The position numbers were made by a program, and so were the translations under genes. From Aplidium turbinatum (taxonomy: Eukaryota; Chordata; Ascidiacea; Aplousobranchia; Polyclinidae): 64,000 nt of DNA. The notes below the pieces were generated by a model. That model had not been told where the DNA came from. It saw only the letters and a program-made list of their open reading frames with translations, and made no database searches. The stretch spans positions 20,486,498-20,550,497 of the forward strand of contig OU964921.1 of the NCBI GenBank assembly GCA_918807975.1. The letters are read 5' to 3'. Numbering within the stretch: position 1 is the first letter of the stretch; every line of letters starts with the position of its first letter. Of the stretch, positions 33,876-44,790 are shown piece by piece.

Positions 33876-34309
33876 TGTTACGGACAATTTAGACTTAATC
33901 TCGATTTTTCTCCCTTTTTGTTTAGTTAAAAACATTTGTCACGCTCTAGTAATTACTATCTCTTCCTCGTGTGTATTCGTCGTAAATCTTTTTCTTTTCG
34001 AATTTGGATCGCTGGACGGAGGACGTTGGTTTCGAGGAGAAATTTTTTTTAAATTGCTTTGTTGCAGTAAGTGATATCTTCGGTTTTCATTGTGTATATT
34101 GATTAGTGTGTGTGGTGAATTGCTTTTGACTTAATTGTGTATTACAGTGTTTATACCCCTCAGTTGTGGTGAGCTGGTAGAGAAGTCAGAAGTAATTTAT
34201 TGCGACATAATTGGTAGGACTTTGGATATTGAGCATTATTTGTTAGCTGCGGCAAGTGATCATAAAATATTTCAGTCAACCGAAACTAGGTCCGTAGTTG
34301 TCCAGAACA
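33876..34309 (+). repeat. 5' LTR of BEL/Pao element
   Basis: Begins TGTTACGGACAATTTAG and ends GTTGTCCAGAACA. Matches 41337-41567 plus 43720-43922. Confidence 0.92.
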
Positions 34310-34504
34310 TAAATTTAAAAAGACTAGTCCACTTGGTTGAAATATAGTGGTTAATTCGTGTTGGAAATTAGTTTAGTGTTTTTCTAATTTACTTAGAATT
34401 GGGAAGTAGTCTTTGGTTTGTGGTTTGTGAACAGTGTCAGTAGTTGTGATTTGTGTCATATTAGTGGTATGTCTACCTGAGTAGTAGATCGAATTATTGT
34501 TGCT

Positions 34505-34770
34505 ACACGGTGGTAGCCTTGACTGTGCAATTCAGTCTCGTGTGTCAGTTTAGTGTTATTTTGCGGTAGTCCAGCTGTGACTGTATAATTCACTCTCTTG
34601 CGTTAGCTTCGTGCTATATTGTGGTAGTCCAGCTGTGTCTGCATAATTCAGTCTCTTGTGTTAGCTTTATGCTATATTGCGGTAGTCCCGCTGTGACTAT
34701 AATTCAGTCATTTCAGTGCATGTTGTGTCAGCTTAGTGCTACATCGTGGTAGTCTAGCTTTGATTAAATA
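34505..34770 (+). repeat. Tandem repeats in the BEL/Pao leader
   Basis: About four imperfect ~60 bp units between the 5' LTR and the ORF, each with GTGGTAGTCCAGCTGTG, AATTCAGTCTCTTGTGT and TTAGTGCTAT-like phrases. Confidence 0.65.
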
Positions 34771-34982
34771 TTTTCCTTAGTGTTAACTTTATGTCAATTT
34801 GTGTGTTGCAACCTGGTGTAACGAATCAATTGTTTGCTTGGTTCTCGCTATTCTGTTTAGTCGTTGGGATAATAGTTTAATCCTATTATCTGGTGGTGAA
34901 AACCTTTGTTTCACATTTCATTGTGTTCCAGCTATTCTACTCTTGCTGAGGATAGTAGAATAAGTTTTCAGTTTCATTGTAG

Positions 34983-37900
34983 TTGCTGCATGCCTCGCCT
35001 TTAAATTACGTTAGTCTAAGGTACATGAGTTTAGAAAATTGTAAGTATAATCTTAGGTCTCGTGCAAAGCTTGTAATGTCAGATTCCTCGCCAGAAAGTA
35101 GTGTGAGTGTGCTTACTAGCACAGTTGCTGCTAGTCAAGAAGATGTCACCCCCATTTTAGTGCAAGGCACATCTATTACTGGCGAACAAAGTGAGCAACC
35201 AAACAAGTCCCAGCCATTGCAGAGAAAGGTTAATTCTTCTCATGAATTTATCTTGTTGAGAAAAAGCTTTCTCTCTGCAGAGGCCAGGCTTGTCGAGCTT
35301 AAGCAAGAGTTGTGGGTCTTGGTAACGGAACCAGAGACAGTGGAGGAAGAGATTGCTGATTTGCTGGAGCAATGCGAGGTGGTTATGCGTGAACCTGCAT
35401 TTGCTTACCAGCGGATCCAAGCGGATACTTCTTTCACTGATTCAGGTAAAGAACGAGCAAGAAAGCGCTGGTCATGTCTTCAGAGAACCTTTGAGTCAAT
35501 TAAAGAGTTGACCAAGCCACCCAAGACTCCCACTAAATTTCATTCAAGTCACGTGACAAGTGAGGAAATGACGCCTGGTAATAATAGTAATGTGCCACAC
35601 AGTGTGACAATAGATACCGGTTTTCGGCCCAGCACTGTGCAATCTACCAGCCGTTTCCCAAGTTCTAGCTTGGAGGCTAATTTGACTAATTTTGTACCCA
35701 GTCCTCAGTTAGAAAGCAGTGCCACTGACCAGCAGGAGAGAACTGACCATCCGTTTTCATCTGGGCCGCAAGTAAACAGTGGCCTAAGCCATTTAGAAGT
35801 CAGTGATAGTGACCCAGGCTTTACACAAACAAGAGAATTACGAGCAGCTGCACAACCATTTTCTGTTGCTCAGGCTAGATCGCAACCAGCTTATTCGTAT
35901 GGTGCAGGAAATGGTTTCCCTGGTGCTCATGTTGATGGGCATGCTCCACCAGCGAGACACCTCACTCATGGAATATCTCCACCAGTTACTCTGCCAAAGT
36001 TCAGTGGCGAAATTATGGAGTACCAAGAGTTTAAGAGAAAGTTTAATAAATTTGTAGGTGACGTATATCGGGATGACGATGTGCGCATGACCTACTTGCA
36101 GTCATTGTGTGTAGGTGAAGCTGGTAGGGCTATTCGTGGTCTTGGTGGTCACACTGATCGTACCTTAGCGTACGAAACAGCTTGGCGCCGGCTTGATGAA
36201 AGGTTTGGCAATCTTCATCTCCTAGTAAGTCGAGTTAAAAATGAAATGCTGAGTGGGCAGCCTATTCAGGAATTTGACGCCTCTGCTTTAAACGACCTCA
36301 GGGATAAGATGTTCGAGTGTGAGCAAACTTATCTTTGCCTGGGTCGTTTAGCAGAGCTCAACAGTCTTGAGGTCATCCACCAAATCTTTGATAGGTTGCC
36401 GGAGGCCCTTCGAAAACAATTTATTCCGGTGTATCGAAGAGGTCAGGGAGGTTTTCGAGAGCTCCGACAGCTAGTGGACGAGGCAGCTGCTGACGCGCAA
36501 TGTTCCCTAGGGAAGAAGCTGCATGGTTTAGGGATTGACTCTAGAAGAACAAAAAATGGTGGTGCGGTACAAAGGCAGTCACGTGGCCCTGTAAAGGTCA
36601 GTGCAGTCAAAGAGCATCCTTTGAAGTCGCCAGCAGTGCAGCAATCATGTGCCTTGTGTCAGGGTGCACATAGGTTGTGGCACTGCCCGTCTTTCAAAGA
36701 GAGAACAGCAGAGGAACGGAGTTCATGGGTCATGACCAAAAACATTTGTTTTACTTGCTTGAATCCAGGCCACATGGCCAGGAACTGTTCCAACAAGCAA
36801 AGCTGTCGACATTGTGGTAGGCGGCATAATTCCTTGTTGCACTTTGTTCGCAAAACGCCTGCTCCTGTCTCCAATGACAGTGGGGAGGTTGGTAACAAAG
36901 TGCTGGTGTCATGCAATTCGTGTGATGATTCACAGAGTACGAGAGGAAAAAAGCTCCATAAGGTAGTGCCCGTGAAGGTCTGGGTGAATGATCCAAGTGA
37001 TTGCACGTATGCTTGGGCTTATATGGATGATGGATCTGAGGCCAGTTTGTGCACCAGCAGTTTTGCTCACAAGCTGGGTGCCACCTTGAAACGTACGAGC
37101 GTTCAGGTGTGCACAAACAATGCCACCACAGAAGTTGGTCACAAAATCGAGAACCTTCACATCCAAGGTATGGGAGAGACTAGAATCTTTAACATTAAAA
37201 GTGTTCTTGTGCAAAATTCCATAGTTGATGTGAGGTCCAGCATACCATCGGAAGACATAGCCGGTATGTTCCCTCATTTGGAAGACCTCTCGTTTTACAA
37301 ACTTAATACCAATGAAGTTGAGCTGCTTTTAGGACAGAATGTCCAGAACGCGTTCCGGGTAAGTGAGTTTCGATATGGAGAAGATGATCAGCCCTTTGGA
37401 CTTCATACCGCTTTAGGTTGGACACTGTGGGGAGTTGATCATTTGACCCAGGTCGAAATTCCTGGATGCAAGGTGAGTGTGAACTTTATAAAAGAGTGTA
37501 GTTCACCAGTCGAATCTTGTAATGATATATTAAACGTGCTTCATCAAGACTTTGCTGACGTTAATTTGCCTCAAACTGCCAGCTTATCCAGAGGTGACAG
37601 AATAGCATTACAAACCATGGAGACATCAGCAACCAAGGTTGGTACGCACCATAAAATTGCTCTCCCGTGGAAGAACGAGACTACAAGGCTGCCTGATAAC
37701 AGAGCAGTAGCTGAGAAGCGACTTATTGGTTTGAAAAAGAAATTGCTTGCAAGCCCCGAGTTGTATGCCCAGTATACCGAAAAAATCCAAGAGATGCTGG
37801 ACAATGGTTATTGCAGCCAACTAAAGGAGAATGAACTGGTGTCACAGGGTAAAGTGTGGTATGTCCCTCACCATTGCACTTCGATACTCACAAAATTTCG

Positions 37901-40886
37901 AGTTGTTTTCGACTGTAGTGCGAAATGTGAAGGCGTCTCCCTAAATGACCAATTACTGCAGGGTCCTGATTTAACGAATAACCTAGTGGGTGTTTTGCTT
38001 CGTTTCAGGCAGGAACAAGTTGCTGTGGTAGCGGACATCAAGAGCATGTTCTACCAGGTCTTGGTGGAAGAAAAGGACCGAGATGTGTTCCGCTTTCTGT
38101 GGTTTCCAGAAAACGATCTAAGTCAACCGCCGGCCTGCTTTCGCATGAATGTTCACCTATTTGGAGCGACATCATCACCCTCGGTCGCGGCCTTTGCTTT
38201 ACGGAGAACTGCCCAAGAGAACGTGACGGACGCTAGTTGGGACACCATACAAACGGTATTGAGAAACTTTTATGTTGATGACTTATGTAAGTCTTGCCCC
38301 AATGTAGATCAAGCTAATCTATTAATCAAGGAGCTTTGTCCCTTGTTGAACAGTGGTGGTTTTCGACTAACCAAGTTCTTGTCAAACAACAAGCAGGTTT
38401 TGAGTTGTGTTGCAGAAGAAGATCGTGCCAAACATGCGGTGGATTTGCAAGGTCGAGAATTGCCAACGCAAAAGGCTCTCGGGGTCTACTGGAATGCGGA
38501 GACAGATAGGTTGGAGGTCAAGGTATGTATTACCGAAAAACCATACACTAGGAGGGGCTTATTGTCAATGGTTGCTCAGACTTACGACCCATTAGGATTA
38601 TTACAACCTTTTATGCTGCCTGCAAAAAGAATTCTGCAAGAGGTCTGTCGATTAGGGGTTTCCTGGGACGAACCGCTGCCGTTATTGGGGGGTGGGGGGA
38701 TGTCTTGGGAGCAATGGCTGCAGGCACTTCCAAATCTTGAGACAGTCTCTCTTGCTAGAAGCTTCAAACTGCCAGATCGCACAGTTGCTCAAATCGAATT
38801 ACATGTGTTTGCTGACGCTTCCTTTGATGGGTATGGTGCATGTGCATACCTTCGCATAACTTACAATGATGGGCTCGTAACGTGTTCCCTTGTTATGGGA
38901 AAATCCAGAGTAACGCCCCTTAAGGCAGTCAGTGTGCCCAGACTTGAACTGACTGCTGCTGTGGTCGCGGCAAGACTTGGCACAATGATTAGCCGTGAGT
39001 TAGAATACAATTTATTTCGTGTTGTGTACTGGACTGATGCCACCGTTGTTCTGCGGTACATTCGCAATACTTCTACTCGTTTCTTGACATTTGTGGCCAA
39101 CCGACTAGAAGTGCTCCATACGCTGACTTCAGTAGAACAATGGCGTTATGTACCGACTGACGAGAATCCCGCGGACATTGCATCACGCGGTCTGAGCCCG
39201 GAAAAAGTTACTGAATCGGACTTGTGGTTCTACGGACCAAGCTTTTTACTTAAGACTGAGGTTCACTGGCCAACGCAGCCCGAGTTCATCGGCGAAATTA
39301 AAGAAGACCCCAATGTGAAGATTTGTTCCACTCAAGTAGTCGAACCTGTGAAAGACATCCTACACGAGTTGGTGCGTCGATATTCAAGTTTCCACGTTTT
39401 GCAACGCACATGGGCCTGGTTACTCCGCTATCAGCAATTTCTGAAATGGAAAGCCCTACCAAATTGCGATCCACCTCGCCAAGGTTTGTTGTGTGCTGAC
39501 GAAGTTCACAAGGCTACGCTCTCCATCGTAAAAGCGACTCAACGCGAAGCCTTTCCCGGCGTTGCAGAGGTACTTCCTGATCATCCCAATTTCGAAGCTC
39601 CGGTTGAGCCAATCACAGAAAGCAAATTGAAGCAGTATCCGTGTTTGCGTAGTGTCTGTGCGTTGACTCCTTATCAGGTCGACGGTGTTTTACGCGTTGG
39701 AGGACGTTTGCAAAATTCCAACCTTCCAGATTCGTATAAACATCCAATCTTGCTTCCGAGTGACCATCCCGTGACAAGCTTGATCGTCATGGCTTGCCAT
39801 GAGAAGAATGGTCATATGGGCACTGCTCATGTGTTGACAGCAGTGAACCAGAACTATTGGATTTTGAAGGGACGGTCGACGGTGCGGAGAATTTTGCGTA
39901 CTTGTTTAAACTGCAAGTTTTGGGCAGCAAAGACAGGCGGTCAGCAGATGGGTGAACTGCCTGCTCACCGAGTTACACGCATCCCCCCATTCAGTGCTTG
40001 TGGAACCGATTTGATGGGTCCACTTTTCGTTAAAATTGGAAGAAACAACGTCAAACGTTACGTGTGTATTTTTAATTGTTTATCCAGTAGAGCTGTGCAT
40101 TTCGAAGTGGTTCAGTCTCTTGAAGCCAGTGCCTTCATCCAAGCCTTTCGGAGATTCTGTAATCGAAGAATCGCCCCTGTACGTCATGTATACAGCGATA
40201 ATGGAGGTAATTTTGTTGCTGCAAACCGGGAGCTGAATCATGGAATTAAATTGTGGAAAAGTAAGAAGTTTCAGGACGCTATGCTGCAGGATGGGATTAC
40301 CTGGCATTTTGGGCCACCCCTAGCCTCCCATCAGAATGGATTCACTGAGGCCTTCTTTCGCATTGTGAGAAAGATTTTTCGTTCCATTGTTGCCGATGCC
40401 ACGCTAGATGAGTTTGAATTGCTGACATTCCTGACGGAAGTAGAAAGGATTCTAAATGATCGGCCTATCACTGGCCTTCCCAGCAGCCCCGATGATTTGT
40501 TTGCACTGACGCCAAGCATGATATTAACCGGTTCTCTCGCAGATGACGTTATTCCTGGAGTTTTTATGAAGGCCGATGCTTATCGTCGGTCCTGGAAGAA
40601 GACGCAATATCTAGCAGATGTGTTCTGGGATCGCTGGATCAAGGAATACTTGCCATTGCTTCAACCTCGACAGAAATGGTTTGGAACTTCGCCCAATCTG
40701 AAACCCGGAGATCTCGTGTTAGTTGTAGATGAGTCGGCCAAGCGCGGTTCTTGGCCCAAGGGCATCGTTGAGTCGGTTGTGCCAGATAAAAACAATTTAG
40801 TGCGTAGAGCTAAGGTGCGTACTGCTAATTCAACATTAGTTCGTGATATTCGAAAACTGTGCCTGCTTGAAGCAGTAGATGACTGA
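34983..40886 (+). CDS. BEL/Pao gag-pol polyprotein (fossil, open over 1967 codons)
   Basis: Parts in order, with rough residue positions: gag-like region (about 1-500, with PVTLPKFSGE near 330 as in DUF1759); zinc knuckles (about 555-620, CALCQGAHRLWHC, CFTCLNPGHMARNC, CRHCGRRH); aspartic protease of DUF1758 type (YMDDGSEASLC near 680); reverse transcriptase (VVFDCSAKCEG near 975, YVDDLCKSC near 1100); RNase H/Pao A17 region (about 1175-1400); integrase with H2C2 finger, core (GTDLMGP, YSDNGGNF near 1740) and C-terminal DUF5641 (about 1850-1950). The long gag-pol in one frame is usual for BEL/Pao. The element looks whole. Confidence 0.93.
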   Translation: MLHASPLNYVSLRYMSLENCKYNLRSRAKLVMSDSSPESSVSVLTSTVAASQEDVTPILVQGTSITGEQSEQPNKSQPLQRKVNSSHEFILLRKSFLSAEARLVELKQELWVLVTEPETVEEEIADLLEQCEVVMREPAFAYQRIQADTSFTDSGKERARKRWSCLQRTFESIKELTKPPKTPTKFHSSHVTSEEMTPGNNSNVPHSVTIDTGFRPSTVQSTSRFPSSSLEANLTNFVPSPQLESSATDQQERTDHPFSSGPQVNSGLSHLEVSDSDPGFTQTRELRAAAQPFSVAQARSQPAYSYGAGNGFPGAHVDGHAPPARHLTHGISPPVTLPKFSGEIMEYQEFKRKFNKFVGDVYRDDDVRMTYLQSLCVGEAGRAIRGLGGHTDRTLAYETAWRRLDERFGNLHLLVSRVKNEMLSGQPIQEFDASALNDLRDKMFECEQTYLCLGRLAELNSLEVIHQIFDRLPEALRKQFIPVYRRGQGGFRELRQLVDEAAADAQCSLGKKLHGLGIDSRRTKNGGAVQRQSRGPVKVSAVKEHPLKSPAVQQSCALCQGAHRLWHCPSFKERTAEERSSWVMTKNICFTCLNPGHMARNCSNKQSCRHCGRRHNSLLHFVRKTPAPVSNDSGEVGNKVLVSCNSCDDSQSTRGKKLHKVVPVKVWVNDPSDCTYAWAYMDDGSEASLCTSSFAHKLGATLKRTSVQVCTNNATTEVGHKIENLHIQGMGETRIFNIKSVLVQNSIVDVRSSIPSEDIAGMFPHLEDLSFYKLNTNEVELLLGQNVQNAFRVSEFRYGEDDQPFGLHTALGWTLWGVDHLTQVEIPGCKVSVNFIKECSSPVESCNDILNVLHQDFADVNLPQTASLSRGDRIALQTMETSATKVGTHHKIALPWKNETTRLPDNRAVAEKRLIGLKKKLLASPELYAQYTEKIQEMLDNGYCSQLKENELVSQGKVWYVPHHCTSILTKFRVVFDCSAKCEGVSLNDQLLQGPDLTNNLVGVLLRFRQEQVAVVADIKSMFYQVLVEEKDRDVFRFLWFPENDLSQPPACFRMNVHLFGATSSPSVAAFALRRTAQENVTDASWDTIQTVLRNFYVDDLCKSCPNVDQANLLIKELCPLLNSGGFRLTKFLSNNKQVLSCVAEEDRAKHAVDLQGRELPTQKALGVYWNAETDRLEVKVCITEKPYTRRGLLSMVAQTYDPLGLLQPFMLPAKRILQEVCRLGVSWDEPLPLLGGGGMSWEQWLQALPNLETVSLARSFKLPDRTVAQIELHVFADASFDGYGACAYLRITYNDGLVTCSLVMGKSRVTPLKAVSVPRLELTAAVVAARLGTMISRELEYNLFRVVYWTDATVVLRYIRNTSTRFLTFVANRLEVLHTLTSVEQWRYVPTDENPADIASRGLSPEKVTESDLWFYGPSFLLKTEVHWPTQPEFIGEIKEDPNVKICSTQVVEPVKDILHELVRRYSSFHVLQRTWAWLLRYQQFLKWKALPNCDPPRQGLLCADEVHKATLSIVKATQREAFPGVAEVLPDHPNFEAPVEPITESKLKQYPCLRSVCALTPYQVDGVLRVGGRLQNSNLPDSYKHPILLPSDHPVTSLIVMACHEKNGHMGTAHVLTAVNQNYWILKGRSTVRRILRTCLNCKFWAAKTGGQQMGELPAHRVTRIPPFSACGTDLMGPLFVKIGRNNVKRYVCIFNCLSSRAVHFEVVQSLEASAFIQAFRRFCNRRIAPVRHVYSDNGGNFVAANRELNHGIKLWKSKKFQDAMLQDGITWHFGPPLASHQNGFTEAFFRIVRKIFRSIVADATLDEFELLTFLTEVERILNDRPITGLPSSPDDLFALTPSMILTGSLADDVIPGVFMKADAYRRSWKKTQYLADVFWDRWIKEYLPLLQPRQKWFGTSPNLKPGDLVLVVDESAKRGSWPKGIVESVVPDKNNLVRRAKVRTANSTLVRDIRKLCLLEAVDD

Positions 40887-42179
40887 CGTCACTAACCTGC
40901 GCCTCTCGCGCCAGTAGCTATGTTTTTTGTTCTTATATTTGTGAATTGTATTGTGAATTGATGTCCTTACCCAGCAAGCACTACATCAGTTCACTTTTGG
41001 TGAACCGATGTTGCTCTTGTGGAGTAGGCTATATGCCTTTTGATTATATTGATCATGTCCGGAATACCATTAACTATAGTTGTAGGACTGTCCGTTTGTG
41101 TTTTATTCAATTGTGTTTATGAGTCATGATATTGCATTCTCTGTCCTATTTCGTTGCATGTACCACGTACGTCCGTACTGTAGGAAGCGATCTGGTAGGA
41201 AGCAACGTAGGGTTATCATTAGTTATCTGTGTATCTAAGTGTTTTGTATTTCGTGAAAACATTTAGATCATTGTTTCAAAATTGTCCTTGTTATTGTAAA
41301 AACGGTAATCTGTAATTTACGTTTTTGTGGGGAGTATGTTACGGACAATTTAGACTTAATCTCGATTTTTCTCCCTTTTTGTTTAGTTAAAAACATTTGT
41401 CACGCTCTAGTAATTACTATCTCTTCCTCGTGTGTATTCGTCGTAAATCTTTTTCTTTTCGAATTTGGATCGCTGGACGGAGGACGTTGGTTTCGAGGAG
41501 AAATTTTTTTTAAATTGCTTTGTTGCAGTAAGTGATGTCTTCGGTTTTCATTGTGTATATTGATTAGCATGGGCTCTATCCAAGGGGGGGTGAGGGGGGT
41601 GATCACCCCCCCACTCATTGTAGTGGGGGGGTGAGCAATGCAAAATCACCCCCCCACTCATTTGACTTTGAATAGGTTGTGTGATATTTTAGTGATCAAA
41701 TTTTTTAAAAAAATATTTTGGCTGTTACTATTCGGCTGTTGTTACTCATTTAGCGTTGAAAAGGATTGTGATATTTTATTGATCGAATTTTGAAAAAAAA
41801 TATTTCGGCTGTTACCACTTTTTTGAATTTTTGATTTGACAACCCTGAACTACGAGCCAGGCGTTTACACTGTGGAGTTTTAACTTAGTTTGCAAACCCA
41901 AAAATGCCCTTCCGACAGTGATTCCGAAGTTAGTTGAGAATTGGGGGGGAGGGAATAAATCACAATTTTATCAAATTTTAGACGATTATGAACATTGGGG
42001 GGATGCATACTTTTATGCACAATTTTAGTGGTAGGCTACTGGTATTTACTATTAAATTTATTAAACAATCACCGGACCTTGGCAGATTAGCTGCTAACAG
42101 CATAATATAGCCTACAGATAAAAAATTATGGAGATAAAAGTGCTACCAGTGCCCTTGTGAATGACTGCTGCAAGATTAA

Positions 42180-42245
42180 GAAACAAGCAAAGAAAAATTG
42201 GTACCTCCAGCGGGATTCGAACCTATGACCTTCCAATAAACACTT
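42180..42245 (-). repeat. tRNA-like B box inside the hAT
   Basis: Minus strand AAGGTCATAGGTTCGAATCC followed by CGCTGGAGGTACC. A strong B box but no A box or acceptor stem at the right distance. Perhaps a SINE fragment. Confidence 0.3.
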
Positions 42246-42417
42246 GGTTTTTCCAAAAAAAAAAACCGAAGATACTTTTCTTCTTGCCCTCTCCTTCACT
42301 GGAATTACTACACTTAGTGCACTATAGGACAAAGTCACTAGTCAGGAGACTGAAAACAATCGAAGCTACAGAAGAACATCTGCAAATTTATGACAAAAAT
42401 AATAACTTTCAAACACA

Positions 42418-43110
42418 TCACAAGAACTTGTTACAACCGAACATTTTGCGTCTTACGGTAGTGCGCATTGAAAACTCATTAGCACTGTCATTTATGCTGA
42501 TGTCATTAAGAATATTTTGGTGAATGTTGCAAACAATGCTAGCATTCAACCTTTCCTGTCCCAAAGTATTTCTCAGCCAGGTTTCCAATCTACGAAGATT
42601 AGAAAACGACCTCTCACAAGCAGCAGAGCTTACAGGCAAACTAAGAAGATCTTAATCAGCTGGAGTAGTTGAGTATAGAAAGATTTTTCCAACTCGGACA
42701 ATGCCTGGTAAGCCTTTTTAGCATCGTACAGAGATTTTGCTCCTGTTGCCTTGCTGAATGAATAAATTTGATAACTCATCGATTGTCTATTCAGCTCTGG
42801 ATAATTTTTGACCATTTCAGGAACTAAGCCGGTCTTGAAAATTCGTGTAAGTGTTTTATACTTTGCCGAATCTGAATTCAGGCTACTTTTAAACCGTTCG
42901 GTCAGTTTAGAGATAACTCTGTCCATGAACTGATTGTAAAGTATTTTATAATGCAGTTGAGTGTCTGCAGTAGTTGCCACCGAGCCTCCACCCAATCTTT
43001 TAGGGACTCTTCATTGCCGTGGTGCTGGCAAAGGCGTGATAAAATAAGCAGCAAATTTTTCCGGAAGTGAAACTGCATTTTTGTTATTGTTTTCAAACTC
43101 CAAATCACGA
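42418..43110 (-). pseudogene. hAT transposase fragments (ZMYM/THAP12-like)
   Basis: Minus-strand pieces: about 42630-42995 with LSELEKSFYTQLLQL preceding the dimerisation domain, and 42418-42639 with PVSSAACERSFSNLRRLETW, LRNTLGQERLN, the C-terminal hAT dimerisation domain characteristic of ZMYM/THAP12-related transposases. The join between pieces shifts frame near 42635. The N-terminal DNA-binding domain and catalytic residues are not recognisable; the region 43110-43700 holds only short traces. Confidence 0.7.
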
Positions 43111-43927
43111 TATTTCTCTCGAGTGATTTTCAAGGTTTAAAACAGCTCTTCACAAGAGTCAATGTCAAGCTTTTCTTGCAACGTGATACTATATTGCTCT
43201 ATAAGTGCAAAAGGCTTCAAAATCAGCACAAGTTCCAAATATGTTTGTGCAGTTTTTTCATTACTGCAGTGCCGTGGCCAGTGGCATGGTCCAACTCGTC
43301 CTTAATACCTTCAATGAAGGTCCTGCATTGTCTAGCATCAAATCCAAGACAACTTAGAACTGTGATCAAACATCAATAAAAGAAAAACAACAGCAATGCA
43401 AGATGCTTGCAAACAACTAGATCGAAGTAGCCTACAACTTCATAGCAAATAATTTTTTATGAATTATTGGGAGAGAATGCTGCCAAAATATTGGGGGGTA
43501 TATCCCCTCCCCCAACTTCGGCACCACTGCCCTCCGAAACATACTTTTTGAAACGAATTGGAAACCCTATGCACGTGGGTGATCAATGAAGCTGATGCTA
43601 CAATGGGGGGTCTGGGGGGCGTAGCCCCCCAGAAGTTGAAATGGCTATGACGTTTTTAGCCCACTGTCCAAAAATCACCCCCCCAAATTCTAAAAGTGGA
43701 TAGAGCCCCTGTTGATTAGTGTGTGTGGTGAATTGCTTTTGACTTAATTGTGTATTACAGTGTTTATACCCCTCAGTTGTGGTGAGCTGGTAGAGAAGTC
43801 AGAAGTAATTTATTGCGACATAATTGGTAGGACTTTGGATATTGAGCATTATTTGTTAGCTGCGGCAAGTGATCATAAAATATTTCAGTCAACCGAAACT
43901 AGGTCCGTAGTTGTCCAGAACAGTGCC

Positions 43928-44322
43928 TACCGGTGAGCGCAGTCTGACTCGGCGCCAGCGTGAAGCGTCACATCACGAATACAAGTATAAAACATGTATT
44001 GAACAATGGTGAATATGGTTTCATCTGGTAAGATTACGATATATGAGAAATATTGATTATTAATTATGCATTTTGAAGAGTAAATTAAAAAAGTCAAATT
44101 TAAGACCAAATGTATAATTTCTAAGGCCAACAGACTCTGAAAAAAGCTAAAAAGGCTAATCTGGCAACTCTGCACGATAAACAACCGAGGAATCGATTTT
44201 GAAATTGCTTACACAGTTTAGTTAAAAAAAACGTAAATCGTGTAAACTTTGTTCTGCTTTTTTCCTTTGTTTATCGCTTGTTTCTTCGTATAGCAAAAAC
44301 GAGAGCAAGGGATGCGATACTA
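43928..44322. other. Gap after the BEL element
   Basis: Starts with the end of the foldback arm (TACCGGTGAGCGCAG). Nothing else recognised. Confidence 0.5.
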
Positions 44323-44790
44323 CCCAGCAAACATTGTACTTCTGCCTAACGTAGTGTGACAGTTGGTAAAATAGTGCTCCTTCGTTGGCACTACGTTGTG
44401 GTCGAAGTTGACCCAACGTATCTTGCACCATTTGTCGCAGTTGGGCCAACTTGTTTTAAAATCTTTGGGCCAACGTTATCCCAACTCTACTGCCAACGTA
44501 GTTCATCGTTGGCAACTACGCTGGCCCAACGTATCTTGCATCATTCGTCGCAGTTGGGCCAACTTATTTTAAAATCTGTGGGCCTACGTAATCCCAACTC
44601 CACTGCAATCGTAGTTTATCGTTGGCAACTACGCTGGCCCAACGTATCTTGCACAATTCGTCGCAGTTGGGCCAACTTATTTTAAAATCTGTGGGCCTAC
44701 GTAATCCCAACTCCACTGCCATCGTAGTTCGTCGTTGGTACAACACTGGCTCAATGTATTTTGCACCAATCGTTGTAGTTAAGCAACGTT
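44323..44790. repeat. ~113 bp minisatellite (about 4 units) beside a CCCAGCAAACA end
   Basis: CCCAACGTATCTTGCAC recurs at about 44412, 44524 and 44638, with a degenerate fourth copy near 44752, giving a period of 112-114 bp. Each unit includes TCGCAGTTGGGCCAACTT and ATCCCAACTC. The block is preceded by ACCCAGCAAACATTGTAC at 44322. A related phrase, ending TGTTTACTGGGTA, lies at 57770-57783, so the array may sit inside a DNA transposon family. Confidence 0.7.

Larger units (their letters stand above)
41568..43711 (-). mobile_element. hAT element inserted in the 3' LTR (2.1 kb)
   Basis: Perfect 8 bp duplication TTGATTAG (41560-41567 and 43712-43719). Ends CATGGGCTCTATCC and, reverse-complemented, CAGGGGCTCTATCC. 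Transposase remains are on the minus strand. The GGGGGTGA and TCACCCCCC runs near both ends are subterminal repeats. It is the youngest element at this site, since it lies in the LTR of an apparently young retrotransposon. Confidence 0.9.
33876..43922 (+). mobile_element. BEL/Pao LTR retrotransposon, looks whole, hAT inside 3' LTR
   Basis: A fossil copy flanked by a 5 bp duplication GTGCC (33871-33875 and 43923-43927). LTRs of about 434 bp start TGTTAC and end GAACA. One long ORF carries gag, protease, RT, RNase H and integrase. The 3' LTR is split by a 2.1 kb hAT at 41568-43711. The two LTRs look almost identical by eye, so the insertion is recent. It lies in a foldback element. Whether it was ever expressed here cannot be told. 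Confidence 0.95.
41337..43922 (+). repeat. 3' LTR of BEL/Pao element, interrupted by a hAT
   Basis: LTR sequence at 41337-41567 and 43720-43922, separated by the hAT with its TTGATTAG duplication. Confidence 0.9.

Noticed and set aside
35803-36057. ORFs in other frames inside 34983-40886
   Set aside because: Shadow frames of the BEL/Pao polyprotein.
42180-42245. tRNA gene on the minus strand
   Set aside because: The B box is good but no A box or acceptor stem is found at proper spacing.
44356-44685. 109-codon ORF with repeated residues
   Set aside because: Translation of the 113 bp minisatellite.
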